A stretch of DNA of 64,000 nucleotides from Cytospora piceicola (lineage: Eukaryota > Ascomycota > Sordariomycetes > Diaporthales > Cytosporaceae): assembly GCA_023375675.1 (NCBI GenBank), contig JALQBC010000001.1, positions 806,001-870,000 on the forward strand, read 5' to 3'. The translations under genes were made by a program, and so were the position numbers. Shown in pieces: positions 1 to 12,484 of this stretch (position 1 is its first letter; every line of letters begins with the position of its first letter). Below the pieces are notes generated by a model. It was not told where the DNA came from and did no database searches. It worked only from the letters and a program-made list of their open reading frames with translations.

Positions 1-1498
1 CCACGCTTAACGGTCAAAGAAAGTCGGTCGACCGAGACAAACCTTGGAAGAACAACCTTTGAATCCTTCAAACCCTGAAACCAATTTTTAATAACATCAC
101 GGCTTCACCTTCAGATTCTAAGAGTTTTGGAGGATTGCGCAGTGATCAACAGCAGCCACGCCGCCAATGCCCTTGGAACCAGGGGCGCATTAATTGGACA
201 CATTAAGTGTTGACAAAATGGATACGAAGTAACCCTGCACTTGAGCAGGATACCCGACTCAGGACTGTAGACTACCAGTTTGCCAGTACTACCTACCCTA
301 GGTAGGTACCTAGGCTGCTAGGTAAGTACCTAAATAATTAGGAGGTATGACGGTCGAACAGCCAGCTCTGCCGGTCGCGCCTCAATTTTCAGCTGGCAAT
401 CCGTAGGACTTTGTCGTCCTACACATCTGCAAGGCAGGCAGACAGGCAGCTCCCCCTCCTCTCGATCCAGGACTTGATGACCCCTCCCCCGCCAAACGAC
501 GCCATTGATCCCGACCTTTTACCGTGTCCCCCCCCCCCTTACCCGGAAAACCCGGCCCTTTCTCAACCCTAACCCCTTTATACTCTACGTGGTCCATGGT
601 ATTTCTTCCTCGACTGCTCACAAACCCGTCCACTCACCCAACGTCGTCCTGTAATCGGGATCTAGCAACTCAAGAACCTTATCCTTTACGCGTGTATTAT
701 ACTTCAAGGTGACCATGTGCTCATACCTCGTGGCGTCGAGATTGAGCCGCCGAGACTCGAGACGTGCAGGCCGTGCCCATTACTTTCCAACCATACTTGA
801 ACACCTGTATCTGTTGTTGGGAGAACCTTGGAAGTCCCTGGTATACTTCATTCAGGGGTGTCTATTTACTTGAAGTACACAATGTACGTCGCGGCCTCGA
901 AAAACGACGCACCAAGGTCTTTGACGGGACCCGCTCCCAAACCAGTAACATGCTCGTCGGGGATGGACTATGCAGATGCAGATGTCAGGAAGGCTACCAG
1001 TCATGACTACCTAGGTACCTACTTAAGTAGGTACTTAGTATGTATCTGTTTCTTACCGCGGGCTATGGCACGGCGCCGATAGCCCGGCGGTCCTTTTTGA
1101 CGCTTCCTACATCCCATCATTTGCAGTCGTAGAAGACCAGCATCTTATCGAATGGACATATTGTCAGCATTGGCTCTCCAATCGTCAGGAGCCTGCTGGA
1201 GAGGGGGACCGGACATGTCGGCTCTTCGACCCTTTCTCCCCGCCGACGGCTTTCGCGTCCTTGAAACTTGCGTTCCCGTTGCGGCATCTCCTTTACATGA
1301 AGGATCATGCCTTGTCCCTGGGACTATGAAGATGTGCTTCCCAAACATCGTACCAACCTGCTACGTAGGTAGGCCATAGGTATATATCTTGAGGCTTCCA
1401 AGGCTTGACCTCATGTCTTCTCGTTAGATTGTCTTCCCTACTATACCCGCTTGACAGGGTCTAGCTCATACACCCCCTAGAAAATATCCCATTGCCTG
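1..1498. other. Intergenic region, no gene recognised
   Basis: No coding region with fungal gene character is visible. The stretch is mixed-composition sequence with a C-run near 529-538 and two dense clusters of the palindromic motif related to TACCTAGGTA, at about 289-333 and 1008-1036. The last 100 bases are the likely promoter and leader of the amidohydrolase gene. Confidence 0.5.
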
Positions 1499-2596
1499 AT
1501 GCCCGAGCAAAAAATCATGTCCGAACATATCGATGTACATTTCCACGCATTGCCCCCAGCCTACAAGGCCGCTGTGAAGGCACATGGAGGTGATCCCTCA
1601 GGTTTTCCTGAGCCAGACTGGTCTCCCGAGGCGGCCGTGAAGTCTATGGAGGCCGTTGGTTCATCCCTAGGTAAACTGAGGCCGCCCCGGGGCCCTCTTT
1701 CCAGACCTTGGAATGCTGACTGAACTTGGACAGGCATCATCTCTATTTCCGCCCCCGGAGTACCCATAACTGGCACCGGTGAAGAAGGCAGGAAGCTAGC
1801 CCGCGAGCTCAACATCTACCTAGGGGACCTTTCCACTAGCACCGAGGCACCATTCACCGGCAAGTTTGGCTTCTTCGGCGTGCTCCCCGACTGGCAGGAC
1901 GTGGAAGGGACCTGCGCCGAGATCGACTTCCTCTACTCGGAGCAGAAGATCTGTTCTGGCGTGGGCATCTTCACCACCTACGGGGACAAATTCCCCGGAA
2001 ACGAAGCATTCAGGCCGATCTGGGAGAAGCTACAAAGCTACAAGGCACTAGTCTTCCTCCATCCGACCAACGTGGACTTCAGCCCTAAGTTTGTCGGTGG
2101 CTTCCTCCCGCAGCCCATCGTGGATTTCCCCATAGCCACCACGCGCGCGGCCGTCGATCTGGTCTTGACGGGCACTGTGAGGTCCTGTCCAGACGTGGAC
2201 ATCATCCTCTCGCACGCGGGCGGCACTCTTCCTTTCATCGGGGCGCGGGCTGTCGGTTCCTTGACCGTTCCGCCCATCGCGGCCAAGTCTGGGGTTACAT
2301 ACGAGGAGGGCGTGGCGGACTTTGCCAGGTTCTACTATGATACGGCGCTGAGCACGACCGCGGCGCAACTGAACGCCTTGCTGGACTTTGTTGGTGATAC
2401 GTCGCACATCCTGTTCGGGAGTGACTTTCCTTATGCGCCGCCGCCGAATATCATGAGCGTGATGAAGTGGTACAAGGAGTTTTTGGACACGAGCCCAAGG
2501 GGTGAGGTTCTCAAGCCGGAGAATTTGAGATCAAATGCGCTGGCTTTGTTGAATAAGCATTCTCTTGGCCGGACCTTTGGGCAGGAGAAGCTGTGA
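1499..2596 (+). CDS. Amidohydrolase-2 family protein (ACMSD / resorcylate decarboxylase-like)
   Basis: Two exons, 1499-1670 and 1734-2596, give a 344-residue protein; the 63-base intron starts gtaaac and ends acag. The protein has the metal-dependent amidohydrolase pattern of the ACMSD/gamma-resorcylate decarboxylase group. There is an HxH pair at residues 14/16 (VHFH), a histidine near 167 (FLHPTN), a histidine near 218 (LSHAGG) and the catalytic aspartate near 288 (FGSDFP). The length fits the family, whose members are cytosolic TIM-barrel, Zn-dependent non-oxidative decarboxylases or hydrolases of aromatic or muconate substrates. No signal peptide is seen. A second in-frame ATG at 1517 could be the true start, because the family usually begins only a few residues before the HxH. 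The substrate cannot be read from sequence, and no clustered aromatic-catabolism genes lie next to it. Confidence 0.87.
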
Positions 2597-3117
2597 GGAT
2601 CGACTTCAAAGATGTTGCTGATCTCGAGAGCCAATCAAAGTCACGGGTGAATTATATTGCAAAGCACTTTGAGAACTCACTTTGGCCACAATGTTACCCC
2701 ATATCAACCGTTTTCGTACCCTCTACCATTCCGCTGGAAACCCTTGACATTTACCTCAGCATTCTCGCTGCCAATACGAACCCTTGTGACGCCTCTAGTT
2801 CTGCACAGGTTGTATATAGCCAAGGACCGGATATTCTTGAACTGCGGAGACTGGTTTTATCCGGATGCTCAGGACTCACAGCACTTCAGAAGATAATATC
2901 AGACGAGTGTCTTTGCGATAATCCTCAGGGACTGGACCGTAGATATAACACGTCGTAAAGTCTGGAAGGAATTCGGCATTATAGCCCGACTTAGACCCAA
3001 AGTTTCTATCATATAATGCTATTGTTCGCAAATTCGATTTACCTGCATGCTTATATGGATATATGAACTCTATCAGAAAGTGTATAAGTTTCTTGACCCG
3101 GGTGACCATCCTTGACC
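2597..3117. other. Intergenic region between convergent genes
   Basis: This holds the 3' flanks of the amidohydrolase (+) and the acyl-CoA dehydrogenase (-). I see no coding or RNA feature. Confidence 0.5.
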
Positions 3118-4566
3118 TTATGTCGTATATTCCTTCTGCAGAAGCTTGGCGATGGTGTTCAACCTAGATGATGTTAGCTTTGAGCTCGGGCCTAGCCAGT
3201 ATAGTAAGGAGCCCACTTACTGGATGTTACTCGTTCCTTCATAGATAGCACCGATTTTACTGTCCCGCCAGTACTTCTCGGCAGGCCCGTCTCTTACAAA
3301 GCCCATGCCTCCCATCCACTCAATAGCAAGACCGCTCACTCTCCCTGCTACCTGCGACGCATACAGCTTCGCCATGGCGGCATCCCTGACAAAGTCCTCG
3401 CCGGCCTCCTTCTTCCTCGAGGCATTATACACCAGTGCCCTTGCGGCGGCGATCTCGGTATATGACTGCGCGATCTGGTGCTGCATCCCTTGGAACTCGC
3501 CGACCAGCTGACCGAACTGTTTTCGATCGTTCCAGACGTACCTGACAGCGTTTTCGAACGCGCCGAGTGCCAAACCGGTCATCTGAGCCGCAATACCTAT
3601 CCGGCCCTCATTCAACAGGCCGATGGCGTATTTGTAACCCTGCCCTTCCTCGCCGAGTAGGTTCTCCTTTGGGACCTCGACATCGTCGAAGTTGATGACA
3701 CAAGTGCTACTGGCCTTGATGCCGAGTTTCTTCTCTTTCTTCGCGATAGAGAAACCCTTCTGGTCCTTCTCGACAATAAACGCTGTGATACCCTTATAGC
3801 CCTTGCTGGGGTCCAAGTTTGCAAAAACAATGAAGAAGTCGGCCTCCATGGAGTTGGTAATCCACATCTTCGACCCGCTGATCTTGTACCCATCAGCCGT
3901 TTTCACAGCCTTAGTGGCAAGTGCAAAGGCATCAGATCCCGAGACAGGCTCTGACAGGCAGAATGAACCGACTGTCTGTGTAGCCAGCTTGGGCAGGTAA
4001 CGCCGCTGCAGGTCCTTGCTCCCCCACCTGATGATGGCGGTGTTGACCAGCGTGTTGTGAACATCCACGAGGACACTGACCGAAGGGTCGACACGGGCGA
4101 GCTCCTCGATGGCGACGATGCCGGCTGTGAAGTTCATGCCTGCCCCGCCGTACTCTTCTGGGATCTCAATTCCCATCAGACCCTGCTCAAAGAGCTGCTC
4201 GACGATGGTAGGGTCCATCGTCTCTGCCTCGTCCATGTCTCGAACCTTAGGCAGGATGACATCGTTGGCGAACTTGGAGACCGATGACTGTATTTCTGCC
4301 TCGATTTCTGAGAAGTGCGTTATGGGAGTGGGAGGGATTTCCAAAATGTCGCTCCGTAACCGAGGTGTAGTTGAAAGTGGTCGAGCACTATGGGAGTGGT
4401 GATGAGCACATGTGGCATTATGTAGAAGCTGCATAAAACGGTCTTACCACTGTATACTTCCCAGCCTGTGAACTGGGTGTGATGCTCTTGGGACTGTTCG
4501 CAGACCAATAATGCCCCTCTGGCCTGCCCGGACAAGTGGGCGCAACGCTCGGGCTACAGATGACAT
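3118..4566 (-). CDS. Mitochondrial acyl-CoA dehydrogenase (short/branched-chain type)
   Basis: Three exons on the minus strand (4448-4566, 3221-4387, 3118-3163) give 443 residues; the introns are 60 and 57 bases. The N-terminus is arginine-rich with an RPLSTTPR stretch spanning the first junction, as in a mitochondrial presequence. The body is a full acyl-CoA dehydrogenase: N-terminal helical domain, the FCLSEPVSGSDA FAD/acyl-binding segment, the WITNS motif and a C-terminal helical domain. The catalytic glutamate is in YEGTSNIQ near residue 424, which the last intron splits. The gene ends with a short C-terminal exon (LNTIAKLLQKEYTT). By homology it oxidises short or branched acyl-CoAs in mitochondrial beta-oxidation or branched amino-acid breakdown. 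It diverges from uS12m with 542 bases between start codons. Confidence 0.93.
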
Positions 4567-5108
4567 CGTGACCAGTACTGTATGTACCCTAGGGTATATA
4601 CAGATCGAGTAGAGATAAGAGTTACGTCTGAGGTTGTTACAGTAGTCACCGAAAAGAGAATTGGGAAGGTTTTTTGTACCAAAGGCCAGGAGGTCATGGG
4701 TAGGAGCAAGAAAAGCACCACGGAGGGGATGTAGGGGATGTGCAAGGACAAGAGGACCGCCGAGGCAGGAAATCACAAGCCGAGGATAACCATCAAGTTG
4801 CATCCCACATTCCACACTCCAGAAGACCCCTGCTTCTAAACGGCGGACTTCTTGCAACCTTGCAGGGGTGCGTCATTCGGGGTCCGGGGAAACAGACCAG
4901 GGTGCGTCCGCCTCCGCCTTTTCAGTTCAACTGACCGAATGCTCCAATTAAGCATGACAAGCATGTGAATGACTAAGCTTGACGCGCACGTACCACATAG
5001 CCCAGCCAAAGATTTCAGGTCAACTCAATCCGGCGAAGTCGAGGCGCGACACCGCAGTGGACCGTCGAGCCCGTCAGTGCATCAATCCACAGCACTCAGC
5101 AACTCAAT
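4567..5108. promoter_or_regulatory. Divergent promoter region of acyl-CoA dehydrogenase and uS12m
   Basis: The 542 bases lie between two outward-facing start codons, and both genes encode mitochondrial proteins. A small palindrome of the ACCCTAGGGT type lies near 4586-4596. I identify no TATA box with confidence. Confidence 0.45.
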
Positions 5109-5717
5109 ATGGCGATGCCAATGCTGCGGCATCTTTTGATGCCTTCATTGAGGCAGCCGCTATTCACCGCGCGGCCGTCCATCCAATCTGCTTTCCTCAA
5201 ACCGGCCACTCCCATCCGGGCCTTTTCCTCGACGCCCGCCCAGTCTGCAACGCTGAACCAGGTCCTCAGAGTACGTTGTTCCCGCCACAATGCAGCACCG
5301 ATCCTTCCAAGCCATATAAGAGCTCCTAACTAACATTTCACCCAACAGGGCTGCCGCAAACCCCGCCGAGCTCGTCACGCCGTCTCCCCCGCCCTGGCCG
5401 GCGGCCACGACCCGCAGCGCAAGGGCGTGTGCATCAAGGTCGGCATCACGCGTCCCAAGAAGCCCAACTCCGGCGAGCGGAAGACGGCCCGTGTGCGTCT
5501 CACCACGGGCAAGACCATCACGGCGTACGTCCCCGGCGAGGGCCACAACATCCAGCAGCACAGTGTGGTGCTGGTCAGGGGCGGCCGAGCCCAGGACTGT
5601 CCCGGTGTGCGGTACAAGCTGGTGCGGGGCGCGCTCGACTTGGGCGGTGTTAGCAACCGGACGAACAGCAGGAGTAAATACGGCACCAAGAAGCCCAAGA
5701 AGGCGAGCGTCGGTTGA
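5109..5717 (+). CDS. mrps12: Mitochondrial small-subunit ribosomal protein uS12m
   Basis: Two exons, 5109-5270 and 5349-5717, encode 176 residues; the 78-base intron has a gtacgt donor, a CTAAC-like branch site and a caacag acceptor. The first ~40 residues form a basic, serine-rich presequence with a likely processing site near RAFSST. The rest matches bacterial-type S12 closely: TLNQVLRGCRKP, the conserved KPNSGERK loop, the [10 protein letters not shown] segment, the GVRYKLVRG motif and a lysine-rich C-terminus. S12 sits at the decoding centre of the small ribosomal subunit, here in the mitochondrion. It is transcribed away from the acyl-CoA dehydrogenase. Identification is very secure. Confidence 0.97.
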
Positions 5718-6334
5718 GGGCAGAACGGCTGTTGTGGTTTGGGACAGCTGGCTGCGGGAGATGTCAGCTCCGCGCAGGCTGAGTGAGTTTAGAGTACATA
5801 TACTCTGGCAAAGCACACAATCTACATCACACGATCCCCTCTAGATTATGAAGGTGGATCACGAAGGATGTTCGCATACAGAGCTTCCTGATGTTGTGAC
5901 CAGAGCTTCTAGCGGAAACAGTTGACAACTGCCCTCAGCGGGTAGCTGGTGTAACCGTGAAGCCTTTGCAGATGGTCTCAAGTGGTGGTAAGATTATCAG
6001 CAATTGCATGTTGCATCGATGAATTTGTACCCATGACGACTTCGTTTGGCCAGGGCCTGGCACTGTAGAGCCAATATTATAGCAACATTCAGGGGTGTAT
6101 TTGTACTGCAATTCATTTTCTGTGCAATTGGGCAAATTTGTATATCATCCATAACAAGAAAGATCCGGATACCCAATCCGGCTTGTCCACCACACCAGAC
6201 GCCTCCCATAAGTTTTTATCTCTCCAGATGCATAAACTACATCATTCCATAGTTAGAGAAGGTTATGGGCTACAACGAAACGTAGGAATGATCCAAAGTC
6301 ATAAAGCGTTCCGAAATAATTTGGTCTGCTTCCG
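5718..6334. other. Intergenic region between convergent genes
   Basis: This holds the 3' ends of uS12m (+) and the mannosyltransferase (-). No further gene is recognised. Confidence 0.5.
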
Positions 6335-7757
6335 TTATACCTGTTTCTCCCATCCCTCTGGTTTCTGCAGGTTGTTGAATTCGTAGAATCTCGAGGTGCC
6401 TACCGCTTCGGTTAGTCATGAGTCGCGAAATTGGGCATCAAGATAACCTACAAGAATATCCCTTCCAGTCAAAGTTGTCCTGGGGATTACAGTGGCACTT
6501 CAGGTCTGTTCGGACCTTTTCACCCGTTGGGCAATGCGTGAAGGGGACGTGGTAGTAGGCGATATCGTTGAAGAAGTGGATCTGGTCCTTCTCCAGCAGG
6601 AGGGCAGCGGCGATGGAGTGCACGGGAGCATCTCCCCACCGCTCGTAGAAGAATCCACCGTCCTTATCAAGAGATTCGAAAAAGTCAATGTATGCCTGCG
6701 AACGCAGCCAATCCAGGTTGCCAATCTCAAAGTTGGACCACTGCTCAAAATTAGCGCATGCTGCATGGCCCGATGACGCGGAAGAAAACACTTACGAAAT
6801 GGCAATTGTTGTAGGACTCTCCGTTGTCATTGCTGACGAAGCCCAAGGAGTTGTCCTTGGCAATGTGCTCAGGGTGGTTCTTGAGGAACTTCTTGACACT
6901 GTCCCAAAGAGTAGGAATAGTCTCGGCATACTCGTAAAGACTGAGGACAAAGCTGTATTTCTTGTTGCCCTCGTGCATGAGGCGGAAGGGGTCGTAATGG
7001 ACATCGCAGAATAGCTCGACACTAGGCTCAACACGCCAGTAGTATTCGTAGTTCATCATGAGCGGCTGGCGGAAGAAGAAACCAGACTCGAATCGGCACA
7101 TGTGGCGGTAGCTAATGGAGTCACCGTAGATGATTTGCTTCTGTCTCATTTCTTCGCGGACCTTCTTAGCCTTCTCTTGGTCGATATGGGGCGGGAATGA
7201 CCAGTGTTCCTCGGCGATCTCGCCATAGTGCGTCTTTCCGGAGACCAGAGATGAAGTGACGGCCTTGAATGTCGCATCGAAGGGCTTGTCGTTGAGGAAT
7301 ACCCAGTCGTAGTTGTAGCGGCGGTTGAAGCGGTCTTCCACCTGGCGGATGGATCGTGCAATGTCCCACACATCGGCGTTACGGGCCAGTGTTACGAAGG
7401 TCGCATTCATGCGCGGGCCCGGGGCGGTGCTCGCCAGGTCTTCCCATTGTGCGGATCCGGGCTGAGTGAGTAGTGGGCTCGTTCCCAGGTCCTTGTTGTC
7501 GTTGGACTGAGGTGTGCCTGCACTTTCACCACTGCTTGCCTTTCCTCCAGTAGGGAAGCTAATAGGAATCGAGGTGGTATCGTAGGAGTTCGAAACGTAG
7601 TAGAGTAGCGCCAGTACCTAGAAGGCCGTTAGTATGATTTCGCGGATTGGTGGGACGGTGAATAGTCGCAAGCGCAAAATGGGAATAAGGAGGATGCCGA
7701 ACATACAAAGAAGGCAGCTAGGCCGACTCGCACAAGTCGGGGTCCGCCAGCCACCAT
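6335..7757 (-). CDS. Alpha-1,2-mannosyltransferase of the KRE2/MNT1/KTR (GT15) family
   Basis: Four exons on the minus strand (7707-7757, 6796-7617, 6452-6740, 6335-6399) give 408 residues; the introns are 89, 55 and 52 bases. A short cytosolic tail and a hydrophobic segment at about residues 11-25 (cut by intron 1) make a type II Golgi signal anchor. A serine/threonine-rich stem follows, then the GT15 catalytic domain. Landmarks are [55 protein letters not shown] and, across the exon 2/3 junction, YNNCHFWSNFEIG, whose glutamate (about residue 296) corresponds to the conserved catalytic region of yeast Kre2. It transfers mannose from GDP-mannose to O- or N-linked glycans for cell-wall mannoproteins. 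Length and motifs are normal for the family. Confidence 0.95.
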
Positions 7758-9865
7758 GTTGACGAATGTGGAAATGGGTGAAGTTGGAAAGGAGAGTCGA
7801 AGGTTGGTTGTAAGAAAACCAAGCCTGGAGATTGGTGCTCCGTGGCCTTTGGTCGGCCACTTCGCTTGCTAGATGTCGTGGGTCGGTCGGCTAAAGCACT
7901 GCTGGTCGATGTTAGTGTTGCATTATTTCACTAACGGCAATCAACTTGGTGGTAACGAACAATGAGGGTGAACGAAGAACGAAGAAAAAAGAGGCTCCGG
8001 TCGCTCTGACAATCGATTTGTGATTGTGGAAAGACAGGAAAGCTTGTCGACAGCACCACGGCACCTGGACTGAATGGCAATGGTGGATGGAGTCTGTCCA
8101 TGGGGGTTGCTCAGGCTTGCATCTAGTTGCCGCGTCAGTGTCCGTCGCCGACCCGTACGGAGTAGCTCACAGCTAATCAAAGTACCTAGGTAGCTTAGAC
8201 AGGGGCTCGAGCTGTCACATTCAAGGCACTCAGGGTCCCTTACACCATTAGACCTTTAACTTAAGGTTACGCTAAACTGCAGCTTATCTGTTAGAGAAAC
8301 ACTGATAAGACACATTAATTTTGGAGCCCAGAGTTCAAAACAGGCCAACCTAAGCCTATTGGCTTCACTTAATAGTTTTCGTTACTAGCACGACTTTTAC
8401 TGTTGGCCGGTGGGCCAGAGTTTATATGTTGTCAGTAACGGCCTCGGGGTGTCCGGACCGATGACATCCATTGATTCAGCAGGTGCCTTTGATCATCACC
8501 TTAATATGTAAATACGGATACGGGCGACTGCAAATTGCTGTTGCGGATGGTATGTATATACCATCTTTTCTGTTTTGAATTTCCGCCACCGTTCAGTGTT
8601 TCAGCTCGAAGTACCTAGATTAGGTTTCTATGTGTCCATCTAGACTGAATGCCAAGGTGGCTGGGTGGTAGTAAGTAGCTGTTTCCTTAGTATGACTCTC
8701 AACCTCCATCGAATGAATGTCTTACGACACAATTGATGTTACCAAGTCGCTTAGCTGCCAGCCAGCTGCACATTTGACCAAGTGTCCGGTATCCGAGCTG
8801 ACTTGGGCTGCTCAAAGCAGAGAGTTATCGAGACTGCCTTGATCAAGGTATTGACCGATACGCTTTAATGATGGAAACCACCTGCAATGAACTGGGTAAT
8901 CGAATACACAGTACCCAAGCCATATTATATCCACAACATGGTGTTCGGGGCAGGAAAAACCGTAGGCCCGGGAGTCTGATCTTAGAGCCTAGCTGTCCGT
9001 GTGGTCCGTGCACGGTGACTAGCGCACCTGGGAGCTCTTTGGTGTCGTCAACGTCGACGGCCGACTTTGAATTTCGCGATCCTTCACCCTGCGACTACCC
9101 ACAATCACACCGCGTCAACCTCGTCGCCTGTCCTGATTTTGGGTGCTGTGTGCCTTTACTTGCGACCCTGCTATTTTCTGATTGTACAGATATACTTATT
9201 CTTGGGATCCTGTACTCTCTCCTCTTGCCTGAACCTGACCTTGACTGATTAAGCCAAAGTCCAGTGTCACCGCGAGTCTGTGTCCTTTCCTCCCATATTG
9301 CCTCGCCATGATCAGCATAGGCTTGGCCTTTGGACAGATACAAATCCCTAACATCCTTTAGTTTGTGAGCATTCTTCCCTTCTGCCTCAACCCCCGGAGC
9401 TCCTTGGCTCTTCCTTTCACTTTGCGACACCATTTGCGAGGTTGCCAGCCACGGCCACAATCCCTCTGCCCCTCCTTTGGGCCAGCTTCACCTGGGACCC
9501 ACCCACCACCTTCCGACCCAAACCAGACGCTTTTTCGAAAGTTAGGCGAAGGAACTTCGGATCCCCAGTTTCAACCCACTCCATCTTATTTTGGGTTGCA
9601 GATTCTGGACTACAAGTTCGAGTTTAGCCACCGTCTTTGGCCTTCCGCGCTGCAAATTGTCGGCTGGCTAAGTGCTACAAAGGCCGATCCAGTCAAAACT
9701 TAGCAGCGTAAACTGGATCCCCCTCGCAGAACCACTTCACCACCCACTTCCATCCCCAAGCGCTTGCCTCGTCAAGGCTATCTTTTGGCCACCTCTCCTA
9801 TCCCCTGCTAATACAGTCTCAAGGCTCTATCTGCTTTACGAAATCCGAAAACGACTACCTGCAAA
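7758..9865. other. Long divergent intergenic region (mannosyltransferase / PAT1)
   Basis: About 2.1 kb lies between two outward-facing start codons. From roughly 9350 to 9865 the plus strand is pyrimidine-rich, as in a long fungal 5' leader, so this part is probably the PAT1 5' UTR and may contain a leader intron. Palindromic TACCTAGGTA-like motifs occur near 8182-8193 and 8611. No additional gene is supported. Confidence 0.45.
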
Positions 9866-12484
9866 ATGTCCTTCTTCGGCTTCGATCCGACAGGTCACAA
9901 CCAGGCCGCCCCTGGCTTCTCCCATGCCCACGATCCCTTCGCCGGGCTCTCCAACCAGCAAGGCAACGGCGACGATGCCGTCGATTTCGAAGACACCTAC
10001 GATGGCCTTGGCGATCAGCTAGAAGAGACCGGTGACGATCTCAACGATGACACTTTTGGAGGCGATGGTGCTGTAAATAGCGGAGCTGTCGGCAAGGACT
10101 TTGACTTCTTCGGCCGAACTGCTCAGGTATCCAATGCGATGGAGGAGGAGCAGATGCTCTACAGCCGCAATGCCCAGAGTGCCAAGGCCCCGCCCGCTCC
10201 TTATGCCCACGCTCAAGTTACATCGTCGTACAACAACTACACGCCGGCGGCTTTCAGACCTGCGCGCACTGGATATGAGAAATATGAGGGACATGACTCC
10301 AGCATGGATCTTCAGGTTGATCCCACCCTCTGGGGCGTCACACCCAAGCAGCCTACTCCGGTCGCTCCAGCTCAGCCGAGTCCCGCACCTGTCCCAGCTT
10401 CTGGACGCAAAGTCATGAGCCTGGAAGAGGTTGAGGCGGCCATGAGAGCCGAAGCCCAAGCTAGGAAACAAGCTCAAGTCAACGCAGCCGCAGCAGCCCA
10501 TGCTCCAATCCAGCATCCTGTCCATCACCAACAGCACATGCAACAACCGCAGGGTAGCTACGAACCGGTCGACTTCTATTCTCGCCCCAATCGCATCGAC
10601 CAGTCTTCAGTTGAGCCCCAGCATGCTTATGACGCTCCGCAGTTCCATGCGCATGGTCATCCCGTGCAAATCCTCCAGCGACCCCATTCCAAGCAGCCTC
10701 AGCAACAGCAGCCCCAACAGGCCATACCCAATGCTCCAAGTCCGATGGCTCAGCAACGTCAGCAAACGCCGCAGCAGGTCCAGCCCACCCAGATCCTCCA
10801 GAACCCGAACCGTTTGTCTGGCGATGCTGCTCGCATGGGAGCACCGAATTACCCGACCCACCCAATGCATCAGTCACAGGGCTCTATCGGCCACCAGGCA
10901 CCCATCATTACGCATCCTTCGCAGATGGCTCAACTCAGCGAAGAGGAGAAGACTGCGTATCTTGAGCAAGAGGCACGTCGCGCCAAGCGCAATCACAAGA
11001 TTTACCTTTTGTCTCGCGATAACGGCATCATGACGCCTCATGACAAGAATTTTATCACGCGTATTCAATTGCAGCAGCTCGTCTCGGCTACAGGAAACCC
11101 GGCAGATAACGGTACTGACGAGGCCCTTTCTGAAGACTTCTACTACCAAGTTCACAATCAAATTCGCGGTGGCCAGCGTCAGAATCCTAGTCAACCCCTA
11201 AGCAACTTCGCTCAGACATACTTGTACCAAACTGGCAACCGTCAAGGCGGCCACCGACGTCATCGTGGAGGTCCCGAGAACCACATGCAACGCATGGAGC
11301 AGCAAGTCCAGCGAGCTGTTGAGGCGGCCAAGAACAAGCCCAAGAACTCACAACTCGTTATCGAGGGCAGCCTTGGCAAGATCTCCTTTAGCAATGCAAA
11401 GACTCCAAAGCCTCTGCTCAACATCAAACGCACCGAGAGCGCTGGTGATGTCCACCGTCAAGGTACTCCCCACAAGACGCAGTCTGCTGATTCCGTCTTC
11501 GACAAGAAGGCCGTGCTCAAGGATACTGAGAAGATATACAACACCCTGATGAAACTCGAGGATCACAAGCGCATGATCCCGCCTCCTGTGACCGACGAGG
11601 TTGATGCAGAGCTCATCCAGCAGCACGACGAGTGGAATTTGACAACGCACAGGCTTACCCAACAGCTTTGGCGAGAGCTCAAGATCCACGAGCCCGTACC
11701 TGCGGGAGCTTCCATTCATCCATTCATTGCGATGCTTGAAACTGCCAAGGGAAAGAAGTTCATCCCACGCGTTTTCCGACACGTGGATCATGAGCAGCGC
11801 ACGACGATTCTTACGATCATCGTCGTGAACCTCGACAAGCTCAACGTGGTTCGAAGGGGCTCTGTCACAGATGGCGATATTACTCTGGACGCCAAGCTGC
11901 GCGAGGATATAGAGCTTTTCAGCATCAACGTACACAACACACTGTTTATGTTCATGGGCGAGCTCGGCCTGAACATCATCACCGGAATCCTTGGCCTGCT
12001 CTGCTCCGAAGTCAATGTGGACCTCATTGCCAGAACTCGCGTCGGTGCTGGCTTCCTTACTATGATTCTGAGTCGAGCCGAGATTATGATCCAGGCGGAA
12101 GGTGGTAGAGACGCCGTCCGTGCTCAGGATGGTGGTGCATGGTATGTGTTCTTCCTGTTATAAGTTCCAGTCACGTGCTAACCATCTCAACACAGGGAGC
12201 AAAACTATGCTCTGCTGTTCAATATTCTGGAGCCGACACTGCCATACATATTCCCAGGAACGCCTGTCTCCGGCGAGGATGCCTACGTTTGGTCTCTGCT
12301 GGCTGCTCTGGGCATAGGAGCCAACGCTGAGCAACAACAGCGTCTAGTTGTCGCTGTGAAGGACCGTGTGCTCGGAACAGTCGAGGTTGCGAAAACCCTG
12401 CCACAGGATCTCAAAACACAGCGCCTCACCAACGTCAACCTCTTCATGCAGGCCATTGGCCTCGATGTGTCGCTACTTGGTTAG
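9866..12484 (+). CDS. pat1: PAT1-type mRNA decapping activator (topoisomerase II-associated protein PAT1)
   Basis: Two exons, 9866-12141 and 12196-12484, encode 854 residues; the 54-base intron splits a tryptophan codon. The protein opens with MSFFGFDPT and an acidic, DDLNDDTF-rich N-terminal part, as in Pat1 proteins where this region recruits Dhh1. A long proline/glutamine/histidine-rich low-complexity linker follows (about residues 160-340), then the conserved middle (LSRDNGIMTPHDKNFITRIQLQQL) and an alpha-helical C-terminal domain through the final exon. Pat1 bridges the Lsm1-7 ring, Dcp2 and Dhh1, promotes 5' decapping and translational repression, and collects in P-bodies. The Q/H-rich linker is a candidate phase-separating segment (inference). 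Length is close to that of other filamentous fungi. Confidence 0.93.

Noticed and set aside
541..580. Telomere-like CCCTAACCCC near the left end
   Set aside because: Only one partial copy; no tandem TTAGGG array.
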